A stretch of 23,014 nucleotides of DNA from Conidiobolus incongruus B7586 (Eukaryota > Entomophthoromycota > Entomophthoromycetes > Entomophthorales > Conidiobolaceae), in the NCBI GenBank assembly GCA_000697335.1, contig JNEM01009907.1, forward strand, positions 1 through 23,014, read 5' to 3'. Below, one piece after another: positions 1 through 9,483 of the stretch. Numbering within the stretch: position 1 is the first letter of the stretch; each line of letters opens with the position of its first letter. The notes beneath the pieces are model-generated. The model was not told the origin of the DNA, did no database searches, and worked only from the letters and a program-made list of their open reading frames with translations. A program made the translations under genes and the position numbers.

Positions 1-717
1 TTATTAAGTCAAAATTATAAAAAAATTTCTAATTAAAAATAATTATAAAAAACTACTATATTTAATAAATTCACTAGATTATAACTTATATAATTATATT
101 TGCTTTAGGTAATTAAAAAATAAACTTAAAAGAAAGAAAATTTATATAAATAAATTTAATTAATTAATAAAATCAAATGTTATTTTTAATAAAAAGATTA
201 TTTTAAGTGTTAAAAGTTAAAAAATATATAAAAAGTTATCAATAATAAAATAGTATTGATTATATATAGTATGATCATTATTGTAAATTATATGTTAAAA
301 TCTTTATTTTTAATCTTAAAAAAGTTTCATTACTTAAAATTCAGAGTAATAAATTAATTTAAAATATCATTTATTGATAAATCTTACTAATCTACAGATC
401 ATTATAATATAATTTGGATAAATTTGATACAAATTAAAAATCTAAATTAAATTAAGATGTAAACTAATGTGCGAATTGAGTTGTTTAAATTATTCAATGA
501 TATATATATAATATAAGCTTTGATTTTTCTTCATTATGTAAAATATCAAAATATTATAATTAAAATAAAATGAAATAATAAATAATATGAAATTAAACAA
601 TAATATATATTTAAAAAATTAAGCCAAAAGTAAATAAATAAAGATGTAAAACTATATCAATATTAATAATGAGATATCTTTTTCGTTTTGTTATGCTTTG
701 GAAAAAAATTAATTGAA
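1..717. other. AT-rich intergenic stretch downstream of SEC72
   Basis: This stretch is almost entirely A and T, with stops in all frames and no codon-like composition. I see no RNA gene, repeat array or coding exon. The part near 660-717 should carry the 3' UTR of the minus-strand gene that ends at 718, but no clear polyadenylation signal stands out from the A/T background. Confidence 0.7.
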
Positions 718-1326
718 TTATATATTATCTAAAGCGATATCTAAATGCTGACGAATATCTTTAGATTCGGGATCTAGAGCGAGAGCCATTTCGAAAGCGT
801 CAACAGCTTCGCCAAACATACCAAGACCGACGAGAGCTCTGCCTTTTCTGAAGAAGCCTTTGGGCCAGTTGGGTTTCATGTTGGTTACAATTTCTGAATC
901 GTAAAGTGCATTGGAAAAGTCACCAATCTCTAAGAAACAGGCGGCCCTATTGGATAGAAGAACTGATACTTCTTCAGAAACAATATTGGGGGAGTCCCAA
1001 ACGGGTCTGGTTCTAGATGCTTTAATGCCTTCAGTATATAATTGAATAGCTTCTTCGTACTTTTCAGCTTTGAAGCAGTCGTTGCCCTGAGCCTTCAATT
1101 TGGCGACGCGTTCAGCAGTCGCGGGGTTGGGAGGAGGCAAATAGCCTTGATTTGCGCGGAAGGCTCTAGCCATAAGGTTGGTATCGGCAAAGTCCAAATC
1201 ACATTCTAAACAAAATTCACTACCATGAGGTTGACATTGAATAAAATTGTTAACAAGTTGAACACCAGGATATATGATTTCAGCTTCAGGTTGTTGTTCT
1301 ACAGGATTTTCAGTATTTGTGCTCAT
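718..1326 (-). CDS. SEC72: Sec72-like TPR subunit of the ER post-translational translocon
   Basis: The protein is 202 aa from one exon, starting at the ATG at 1326 and ending in TAA at 718-720. Sec72 is a fungal partner of Sec62/Sec63/Sec71 that sits on the cytosolic face of the ER and docks Hsp70 chaperones during post-translational import. Three TPR-like helical pairs are visible at about 75-106, 119-152 and 153-187, with typical signatures such as GNDCFKAEKYEEAIQLY, LLSNRAACFLEIGDFSNAL and GRALVGLGMFGEAVDAFEMAL. An N-terminal segment of about 65 residues contains CQPHGSEFCLEC (residues 31-42), the kind of Cys-rich head found in fungal Sec72. The length matches yeast Sec72 (193 aa). There is no signal peptide or membrane segment, as expected for a peripheral subunit. 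Another cytosolic TPR co-chaperone is the main alternative, but the N-terminal Cys motif and overall length favour Sec72. Confidence 0.8.
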   Translation of the reverse strand: MSTNTENPVEQQPEAEIIYPGVQLVNNFIQCQPHGSEFCLECDLDFADTNLMARAFRANQGYLPPPNPATAERVAKLKAQGNDCFKAEKYEEAIQLYTEGIKASRTRPVWDSPNIVSEEVSVLLSNRAACFLEIGDFSNALYDSEIVTNMKPNWPKGFFRKGRALVGLGMFGEAVDAFEMALALDPESKDIRQHLDIALDNI

Positions 1327-2488
1327 TATTTATGGCTATTATTATAATATTAATTTTTAATAATTATAATTGAAATTGTTTTATAAATAAGAATGAGTCT
1401 AAAGTATTTTGGACTTTTAAATTAATTGTATTGTATTATTGATTTAAATTGGCCAATCATTGTAAGTAGAGTGGTTGATTTCATTTTTTATATAAAATTA
1501 GTGGGATTACAATCTGATATAATTAAATCATATTAAAATTTAAGACTTGGCCACAAAAACCGAATAATTCTAGTATAAATATAATACCCAATAAATAATT
1601 ATAAATGAATAATAATATTTAATCAACTATATAATTTTCAATATTTAATATTAATTATTATTTTAATTAGTTTTCATTTTAGAAAATTTTTTTATAATTT
1701 TATAATTATATATATTAATTAATAAAACATCATTTAATAAAATTAAATTTGTATTTCTATAATAATTTATACTAAATATATAGTATTATAATTATTATAA
1801 ATATTATTCTTAGGTATTTATATTTTAGTATAAATCTCTAATAACACACTCAGTTTCAGTCAATTTAAATTTTATTGTGTATTAACATAATCAAATAAAT
1901 GTTAAATTATTTAAATTTAATAAAATCTTTAATCTAATTGAATAACAATAAAAACAAACTTTCAATTTAAAATTATCAAAGTTGGTTTTATATTTGATTA
2001 AATTGAATTATAAGTAATATAATGGTTTTTGTCAGTTTAATGAATAAAAGAAAATATATAATAGCATGATTCAATTGATTTTTATTATATTTTAAAATTT
2101 TAGCTTTATGGTTGAAATATAAATTAATTCAGAACAAATTATAAAAGTTATAAACAAAGTTGTTAATTATTTTTTTTTCAGAAATTATAAAAAATCTTTG
2201 TCATTCATTATAATATCGTTAAAAGAACTTTAACAATATAATTCTGTCCTATTCAATAAACTATAAATTTAAAAGCAATTTTAGTATAGTAAATTCTTAA
2301 AGGTCGAAATATATAATTTTGGTTAAATATACATATTAAAAGATATTTTAAAGAGTATTAAATTTAAATTAAAAAGTTGAATAAAGAATAAATTAATAAT
2401 TGTGACAAAGGCATGAGAATATATAAAATATTGAATATCCGATTTTCAGAAGAATATTAAGTTCTTATATATTTGTATCTTTTACAAT
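1327..2488. other. intergenic region between SEC72 (minus) and tRNA-Ala (plus)
   Basis: This is AT-rich spacer of about 1.16 kb between two outward-facing genes, so it should hold the SEC72 promoter. The only recognisable element is the palindrome ATTGGCCAAT at 1448-1457, which gives a CCAAT box on both strands about 120 bp upstream of the SEC72 ATG. I see no coding exon and no other RNA gene. Confidence 0.6.
1448..1457. promoter_or_regulatory. palindromic CCAAT-box candidate upstream of SEC72
   Basis: ATTGGCCAAT is a perfect 10-nt palindrome with CCAAT on each strand, about 120 bp from the SEC72 start and set in A/T sequence. CCAAT boxes bind the Hap2/3/5 (NF-Y) complex in fungi. Assigning this site to SEC72 is inference from position. 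Confidence 0.35.
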
Positions 2489-2561
2489 GGGGAATTAGCT
2501 CAAATGGTAGAGCGCTCGCTTAGCATGCGAGAGGCACGGGGATCGATACCCCGATTCTCCA
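2489..2561 (+). tRNA. tRNA-Ala (anticodon AGC), intronless
   Basis: A full cloverleaf can be drawn by hand: acceptor GGGGAAT/ATTCTCC (2489-2495 with 2554-2560), D stem GCTC/GAGC, anticodon stem CTCGC/GCGAG, T stem CGGGG/CCCCG, discriminator A at 2561. The anticodon loop at 2520-2526 is TTAGCAT, with AGC at 2522-2524; A34 is expected to become inosine. The third acceptor pair is G3:U70, the identity element recognised by alanyl-tRNA synthetase, so the amino-acid call does not rest on the anticodon alone. Internal pol III promoter parts are present: an A box around TAGCTCAAATGG and a B box around GGATCGATACC. There is no intron, and CCA is not encoded. All stems pair fully, counting the G-U at position 3. 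Confidence 0.98.
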
Positions 2562-3087
2562 ATTTGAAATATTTTATTTAAAAGAAAATTTTTTAATAAT
2601 TTCAAACCATATTCAATTTTTTTTCCAAATTTTATATACAATGATTTTCATAATACACATATTTACTAAAATCAAATTCTATATTTCAAGTTATATGATC
2701 AATTCAGCAATATATTTATTTATTATTAATTTTTTAAATTTAATTTATATTATGAGAAGATTTATCAATTTTTAATAAATAAAATGTTAAATTATTATTA
2801 TTATTAAAAAATTAACAATACTCAAAAGAATTAAATTTTAATATTTGCTATATTTATTAATTTAAAAATTTTTTATGAATAACACAATGAAGATTGATTA
2901 ATAATTCAAATGATTAAACAATGACTTGTAAAAAACGCCTCAAAATTACAAAAACCTCAACAAGAAAACCATAATCAAAATTACGTAACAATTAGAAATT
3001 TAAAATCCTGCTTACTCACTCTCAATCTCAATTCAACCTCTAAATATTTAATTAAAAAATCATTAATCAAATATTAAAAATAACATT
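2562..3087. other. spacer between tRNA-Ala and the SAPS gene; SAPS promoter region
   Basis: The stretch is AT-rich, turning C-rich and T-poor at about 2930-3060 just before the SAPS start (for example CTCACTCTCAATCTCAATTC). That composition suggests a promoter or 5' UTR. I see no coding exon. Confidence 0.55.
2589..2594 (+). terminator. RNA polymerase III oligo-T terminator for tRNA-Ala
   Basis: This is a run of six T residues, the first run of four or more in this range, 28 nt after the tRNA discriminator base. Pol III stops at such runs. The trailer is a little long, and in sequence this AT-rich a T run is weak evidence by itself. Confidence 0.5.
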
Positions 3088-6000
3088 ATGTTTTGGAGAT
3101 ATAGTTCAGCATCGAGTTCCAATTTAACAGATTTATTAAATAAAGAAAATGTGGAACTTGAAGAAATTTTATTACAAGAAGATATTATAACTGAGACAAA
3201 ATTTAATGAACAGTTAATAGATTAGTAATTGAATATTATATTCCCAATTCTTCATTTATTAATATTTTAACTTAGTTTAATTTTACCTGAACAAATTGCA
3301 AAATTAATAGATTTATCATTATTTAATGTTGATTTAAAAGATTCTTATAAAGAGAATGAAAATAGGTAATAAAAAATTAATGAAATACTCAATATTAGAT
3401 AAAAAAATCAACACTTTTATTAGGTTAAGTTATTTAAGTAGTGAAATATTATCCTCGGAAAATTGGTCTATTTGTGAAGCGATAACTCAAGATTTAAAAA
3501 ATTTGGATAAAATTTGGTCTTTTATTACCGATAATATAGATATTGATATCAAAAAAAGTTTAAACTTTTTTAAAATTTTAAATTGTTTATTCTCTAAAAG
3601 TGAAAAAGTGATGAAGTTTTAGTATATTGTTATCTAGGGACGATTATTAATGGTTATTTTAGTCTAGAGAATATTTTAAAAGTCGACCAGAATTGTTGGG
3701 ATGTTTATTAGATCATTTAAATTTGGGTCCTATTCAAGATTTGATTCAGAGAATGTTGCAAATGTCCGATACTAAAAATAATGAAGATTCTGTAAATTAT
3801 TATTAATTCAACTAATTGAATACTATATTAATCGCATGGTTACGTTAGTGGTTCCCTACTCAGAATTTGGTACAGGGTTTAGTTAGTAAAATTCATCCTA
3901 ATCAATCAACAGATGTAAGTTATATAATTATGGATCACAGTATTTAGTAAATTAAACTAGTACTAGGATATCGAAGCTGCTAACGATTTATTAATCGAAT
4001 GTATGGAATTCAAACCAAGTAACTTGGAATTTTCCAATTTATCTTTTGACGATTCGAGATATGCTTATATTATCAAAGACTTGCTAAAGTAACGCTCATT
4101 TAAAACTAATATTTTACCGATATTAATTAATATTGTTAAATAGGGAAGGAGTAATTGATGTAATTATTGACCCTATGAAGCAATGGGAAGGAGAGAATTT
4201 TACATCCTATTTAATTAATACGATAAGGATGCTCAATGAACTATTAAGACATATACCTAGGTAATATTATATTGTATACTTTTATTGATTTGCTTATATT
4301 CAAAATTCTAATAGTGAAAAATATCTATCTCCAACTTCAAACCAATTATTAGTATCTGATTACTTTATTCTGATTGAGAAATTAAATGATATTTTACCTA
4401 CATTAATTCAATCTTTGGAATCTCATCCTTTCATGGTAATATATATAGTTATATAAATCAGTAAGTGTAAAATTTAATGCTGACATGATTTAGGATGGAA
4501 CAATTACCAATACCATCGGAACTTTTAAACCTTTAGGGATTATTAGGCTAAAGATATTTGAATTAATCTCGAGTTTAACAAGATGCGTCCATCAGCTTCA
4601 ACATGGTGACAATTCTAAATCTCCCAATACCGAAAAAGAGGATTCCAAATTAAATTTATCTGCTAATGAAGGGCCCAGTTTAAATCTTTCAGTATCAACG
4701 ATCAGCACTAGAAATAACGATTCAATCATGGTACTCAATTCAGCCCAGCTAGACCAATACAAAAATCAAAAACAAGAACTTGTCAATCGTACCATTTCTA
4801 TTTTTATTGAATATAAATTCATTAATACAATGATGGTAAGTTTATAGAATGCTATTGTAGATTCAACTGACTAACCTTTAATTTAGGATTTATTCTTTGA
4901 GTATGAATGGAATAATGTTTTACATCAGGTGGTTTATGATATTATTCATCATCTACTCCACTTTAGACCCAATGAGTCTAATGAATATCATATTAAGTTA
5001 CTCACTTCTCTGTTTGAAGAACGTTCCATTTTCCAGCGAATTATCGAATCTCAGAAAGTTAACGAGGAAAAATCGTAATATTATTTTATTAAATCTAATT
5101 TAGTATATGTTCATTGATATTGTATTAGAATTCAATTCCATGGTACAAGACTCGGATATATGGGCTACATAACCCAAATCACAGAAGATCTAATAGATTT
5201 TATCCCATCTGCACCTGACGAGCTCAAGTCACTTATAACAACGCAAATTGAGGATCCTGCATGGAAACATTACATTGACGAAATTTACACCAAACACAAA
5301 GAGAGTCAAGAGAAAGTATTGGGTGGCAAATCTATTGAAAACTTAATTCACTCTAATTCCACATCTTATCAAAACGAAAATGATCTTGATTCTGTCTCCC
5401 CCTACAAATCCATTATTGACGACGATTTGGATCAGTCTAGTGATGACGACGTAATTTAACTATATTTATAGTTTATTTCATTGTATATTAACTTTGTTAT
5501 AGTTACATCAATTCTTATCCCAATACAGTCATCCTACAGATGATGACAATCAAATGGAAGCCTTAGATGGAGAATATGGATGGGAAAGGTAAATACACTA
5601 TTCAATCATTTAATTTAATATTCATCTTTTTATTAGTGCTCAAGATTCTCAAGATTTTGAAGGTCATTCCGAGGATAATATCGTAAATTCATTTTTTAAA
5701 TCACCTAAATATTAGACAATTAACGATTACTTTTAGCCATTCTTTATTCACAACTCAAGCTCTGATGTCGAAGTGGTAATACTATATTATTAAAATATTC
5801 TACAATATATTTTAATCACTTAATAATAGACAAGTCACCTTTCACTTGAAGAAGAAGGAGCTAACCTAAGTTTTGGAGATTCCGATCCCCAAGACTTTTT
5901 CGCGGACGAAGTCCCGCTCTACGAGCACTTCGCCAAAACCGTAATCCATGATTCTAAATTTGGCAGTTTTGGATCTGCTTCTACACCTACCAACTCAAGT

Positions 6001-6123
6001 CCCCCAAGATTGGTATATGAGGACGAAGAGGAAGAAGGGGAAAATAATCAATCAGATGAAAATCTTGAAGATTCGGAAGAATCATCACCCAAAAAGGGTA
6101 AAACTGAAGATGAATCTAATTAA
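3088..6123 (+). CDS. SAPS-domain regulatory subunit of a PP6/Sit4-type protein phosphatase, 15 exons
   Basis: The exons are 3088-3224, 3276-3365, 3424-3607, 3663-3791, 3849-3914, 3967-4088, 4144-4260, 4315-4435, 4494-4835, 4887-5074, 5129-5450, 5503-5588, 5637-5682, 5737-5775 and 5830-6123, giving 760 aa. SAPS proteins (yeast Sap155/185/190, human PPP6R1-3) bind the Sit4/PP6 catalytic subunit and direct it in cell-cycle, TOR and ER-Golgi control. The start MFWRY, followed by a LLNKENVELEEILLQEDI-like helix, is the family's N-terminal hallmark. Other family blocks are LGPIQDLIQRML, SKIHPNQSTD, the IGTFKPLGIIRL region and RLGYMGYIT at residues 506-514, the counterpart of the conserved RLGYMGHLT. 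The C-terminal 150 residues or so are acidic and serine-rich. Every intron is 48-58 nt and the reading frame closes across all 14. At the exon-3 end I chose donor GTGATG (3608) over GTATAT (3612), because only the first keeps the frame into SREYFKSRPELLG. Which yeast paralogue it matches cannot be told. Confidence 0.9.
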
Positions 6124-6456
6124 TATTATGATATTATAAATAATTATTATTTATTAAAATTTCATTTTAAATGTTTATTGAATTGGTTTAAATTTTTATA
6201 ATATAGAAAAGCTCTTTATTATTGAATCTGTTTATCATAAATGGATTATTATATTTATCATTTTATATAGTTTTATATTATTAATTTTTGTTAAATGAAC
6301 CATTATTTTATGCTATTTTATTTAACAAATGCATTTAGACAATATTTTCAAATTATTTTAGTATTTTCCTAATTATAATATTTTACCTAAAGTAAACCAA
6401 ACAGATTTAGAAAAAAATATAAATATTCGTTTATATATAACATAATTTCTGGGTTA

Positions 6457-6542
6457 AAATTAAAGACTTAATTATAGTTGTAATTGTAACTACAACTCTT
6501 AAAACTACAATTTTTTAGTCTATCTTAATAAGTCTCTAAATT
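6457..6542. repeat. short inverted repeat with an inner hairpin
   Basis: The left arm 6457-6470 and right arm 6529-6542 pair over 14 bp with two mismatches, built on AGACTTA/TAAGTCT. Inside lies a second perfect inverted pair, AGTTGTA (6476-6482) and TACAACT (6491-6497), and the octamer AACTACAA occurs twice (from 6488 and 6502). The whole is 86 bp and lies 13 bp from the tRNA-Ala relic. It could be a tiny terminal-inverted-repeat element, the body of a tRNA-derived element, or chance in A/T sequence. I see no clear target-site duplication. Confidence 0.35.
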
Positions 6543-6555
6543 CAACTATATTAAT

Positions 6556-6628
6556 TGGAGAATGGTAGTATAGATCCGGGTGCTTTTAACATGTAAATCG
6601 AGAGCTCTACTATACGATGTAATTCATC
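6556..6628 (-). pseudogene. decayed tRNA-Ala copy
   Basis: Read on the minus strand, this 73-nt stretch aligns end to end and without gaps to the intact tRNA-Ala at 2489-2561, with 52 of 73 positions identical by hand count. Retained parts include the 3' acceptor strand ATTCTCC plus discriminator A, the AGTAGAGC D-arm segment, CATG after the anticodon, and GGATC/ATAC of the B box. The cloverleaf is broken: the acceptor keeps 5 of 7 pairs, the D stem 2 of 4, and the anticodon and T stems mostly fail. The anticodon position now reads TAC. It is an island of higher GC in an A/T gap, which made it stand out. It is best read as an old tRNA duplicate or the head of a tRNA-derived element, not as a working tRNA. 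Confidence 0.75.
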
Positions 6629-7639
6629 ACATTTTTTAAAAATCAAAATTTTGAATTAATAAATTTTTGTTAAATTAATTCACTTTTATAGTACAATCAA
6701 ACTTCGATAACTCAATAGTGCTACAAAATAGAAGTATCAGTTAAAAGAAATATTATTTATAGCATAATGATTTGAAATTAATATCCATGATTAAAACAAC
6801 GATTAATCAAAATTTAGACTATGAATTTATTTATATAGTATTTAAGAGGTGCAAAATAAAAGTATTATCTTTAGTAAACTTATTCAGTTTTTGAGATTCG
6901 TCTGTATTGTTTTTAGTATCCATTTTTTCGATTTTTAATATATTTTTCTCATCTTGTTCTATATTATACTTTATTAATAAAAATATAAAATCAGTATTTT
7001 TAACTGACATTTTTTATTATTTTTCATTATCCCAATAAATTTATAACCAAATATATTTTATATTTCAATAACTTGGTTGTTAATTAATATCTATTAATAT
7101 ATTTAAAATCATCATTAACTCAAGGTATAATCTTTGAAATATAATAACAATTGTTAGTTTATATTAAATAAGAATTTAATTACATTTACTAGTTTACACT
7201 TGCCAAATTATTTTCATACCATTCAAAATATAATATTTTTTTATTTTGTCCTATCAATCATTTCAAAAATAGATAAAATGAAAATAATTCTAAAGATAAA
7301 TAGATACTTTGCTATTCAAGATATAGCTAATTTTTATATTAAAATTTTTGTCAAAAATGATTGAATTAAATGATTTGATTAAATTGATAAATTATTCTGT
7401 TAAAAATTCATTTAAATTGTCTGTAAATTAATCCAATCCCAAATGATGAATTCATACTAACAAACTTACAAAATCCCAACATTCTAAATAATCACCTTCA
7501 ATCAATGTTTAACTCATAATACCTTTTACTATTCAATTATCAATCTTTATTCATTTCGAAAACCTAAGTTTTTCACTTTTGTTACTATCTATTCAATATA
7601 AATAATATTTTATTTAAGGAAAATAACTGGAACTTTAAT

Positions 7640-8794
7640 ATGGAGGGATTATTTTTTAATGTTAATGACGGTTTTTTAGAAGCTATGGTAAGAGGTTACC
7701 GTAGTGGTATTATTACCCAATCGGGTTATTTAAACTTGACCCAGTGTGAAACCTTAGAAGGTAAATAACATAAATTAATATTCTAATCAACAGTCAATTA
7801 ACGGTAATTTTGAATAGATTTACAATTACAATTGGCCTCCACTGATTATGGTGCAATTTTACAAAATGAAGCTTCTCCAATCGCTACTTCAACTATTTCC
7901 GAACGTTGTACGGAGCAACTGGTTCAAGAATTTAAATATATTAAATCTCAAGCTGCTCAACCTCTGGCTAAATTTTTGGACTATATGACGTAAGTTTTCA
8001 TGAATAATTTTTTTATTTGGTATTAATTTGGATTGGTTGGAATTAGTTATTCTTATATGATTGATAATGTGGTTTTATTAATTACCGGTACACTTCACGG
8101 TAGAGATACTCACGAATTGTTGGAGAGATGTCATCCGTTAGGTTTATTTGATACTTTACCGGCTCTATGTGTAGCTACGAACGTTGCAGAATTATATAAC
8201 ACAGTTATTGTCGAAACCCCTTTAGCTCCCTACTTTAAGAACTGCTTATCAGCCCAAGATTTGGACGAGATGAATATTGAAATTATTCGTAATACCCTTT
8301 ACAAGGAGTATCTCTTGGATTTTTATAATTTCTGTCATACTATTAACGATGTTACTGCCGAAGTTATGGGTAAAATTTTAAAGTTCGAAGCTGATCGTTT
8401 AACTATTAACGTTACTATCAATTCTTTCGGTACCGAACTGACTAAGGACGATAGAGCTCAATTATATCCCAGTTTAGGGGTTTTGTACCCCGAAGGCGCC
8501 GCTAAGTTGGCTAGATCCGATGATATCGAACAAGTTCGAGGTATTTGCGATTATGTTGTTGAATATCGTCCCTTCTTCGAATCTCTATCTGATCAAAATA
8601 CCACCTTGGAAGATAAATTCTTCGAATATGAAGTCAGTTTGAATAAGGAATCCTTCGAACAACAATTCCACTATGGTGTCTTTTACTCCTACTTCAAATT
8701 GAAGGAACAAGAAGTTCGTAATATTGTTTGGATTGCCGAATGTATCAGTCAAAATCAAAAAGACAGAATTAACAGCTATATCCCAATTTTTTAA
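7640..8794 (+). CDS. VMA6: V-type proton ATPase V0 subunit d (VMA6), 3 exons
   Basis: The exons are 7640-7760, 7818-7989 and 8047-8794, with two 57-nt introns, giving 346 aa; yeast Vma6 is 345 aa. Subunit d is a cytosolic protein that caps the c-ring of V0 and couples it to the central stalk of V1 in vacuole, Golgi and endosome membranes. Similarity to the family runs end to end: [19 protein letters not shown] at the start, [15 protein letters not shown] across intron 1, [19 protein letters not shown] across intron 2, then [52 protein letters not shown] and the C-terminal [20 protein letters not shown] ending in YIPIF. No transmembrane segment is seen, as the family predicts. Exon 3 alone encodes about 72% of the protein. 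The gene is convergent with the phospholipase C gene. Confidence 0.97.
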
Positions 8795-9483
8795 ACTATC
8801 CACAAAACTCACCCCTACATTCACATTAAATCAATACATAATGCTATCAAAACCTGAGTATATATCTACTCTTTGTCCTATTTTTCCAAATTATACCTTA
8901 GTATACTCTATTAATATTATCAACAATATCTAATATATATTTGCTAAATTTAATCCTGTTTCTTTTGAATATTTACAATTAATTAATTAATATAAAATAT
9001 ATTACAAACCCTTGACAATTTATTGATTACATTTTATTAAAATTCAATCAAATATTTAAAAATATCGACTGCAAAATCACCTAATCGTAGATCAGCCAAT
9101 TAATACATTTTAGATATCAACAATACTTATAATTAATAAATTTCGTACATCACCATTTCTTTATCTTGTTTGTATTAATCAAATTTTTAAAATTATTAAT
9201 CTATAATTTTCAATTAATATGAGGTTCCTAATTTGTCAAGTTATATAGTTAATTATGATAATATTTCAGAATCTACACTCGTTCAATTCACTGCAATTTT
9301 AATAATATTTTAAGGAATAACCAATATTTAGAATTTATCAATATTCGTTTAACTATTGAGTTTTTTTATTATTTTATTTAATTTATAATAATATCTAAAT
9401 ATTATCTAAAATGAATAAAATGTATTCAATTTAAACTTTTTTTTCAATCAATTTTAAATAAACAATCTTTTTTTGGCTTAAAT
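8795..9483. other. convergent 3' spacer between VMA6 and phospholipase C
   Basis: This is 0.7 kb of A/T-rich sequence holding the 3' ends of two genes that face each other. Small open frames here lack any recognisable domain and overlap the VMA6 end in other frames. I see no RNA gene or repeat. Confidence 0.65.

Larger units (their letters stand above)
6124..7639. other. intergenic region between the SAPS gene and VMA6
   Basis: This is AT-rich sequence of 1.5 kb between two plus-strand genes. It contains an inverted repeat at 6457-6542 and a degenerate tRNA-Ala copy at 6556-6628, listed separately. Elsewhere I see only A/T sequence with stops in all frames. The last 200 bp or so (7430-7639), with more C, should be the VMA6 promoter. 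Confidence 0.6.

Noticed and set aside
3612-3662. Alternative donor GTATAT for SAPS intron 3
   Set aside because: It joins in the wrong phase and loses the SREYFKSRPELLG frame; the donor at 3608 keeps the family sequence.
6920-6955. Similarity of this stretch to 16826-16858 (both near TTTTTC.ATTTTTAA.ATATTTTTC)
   Set aside because: Both are T-rich simple sequence; the match needs a gap and cannot be told from chance in this composition.
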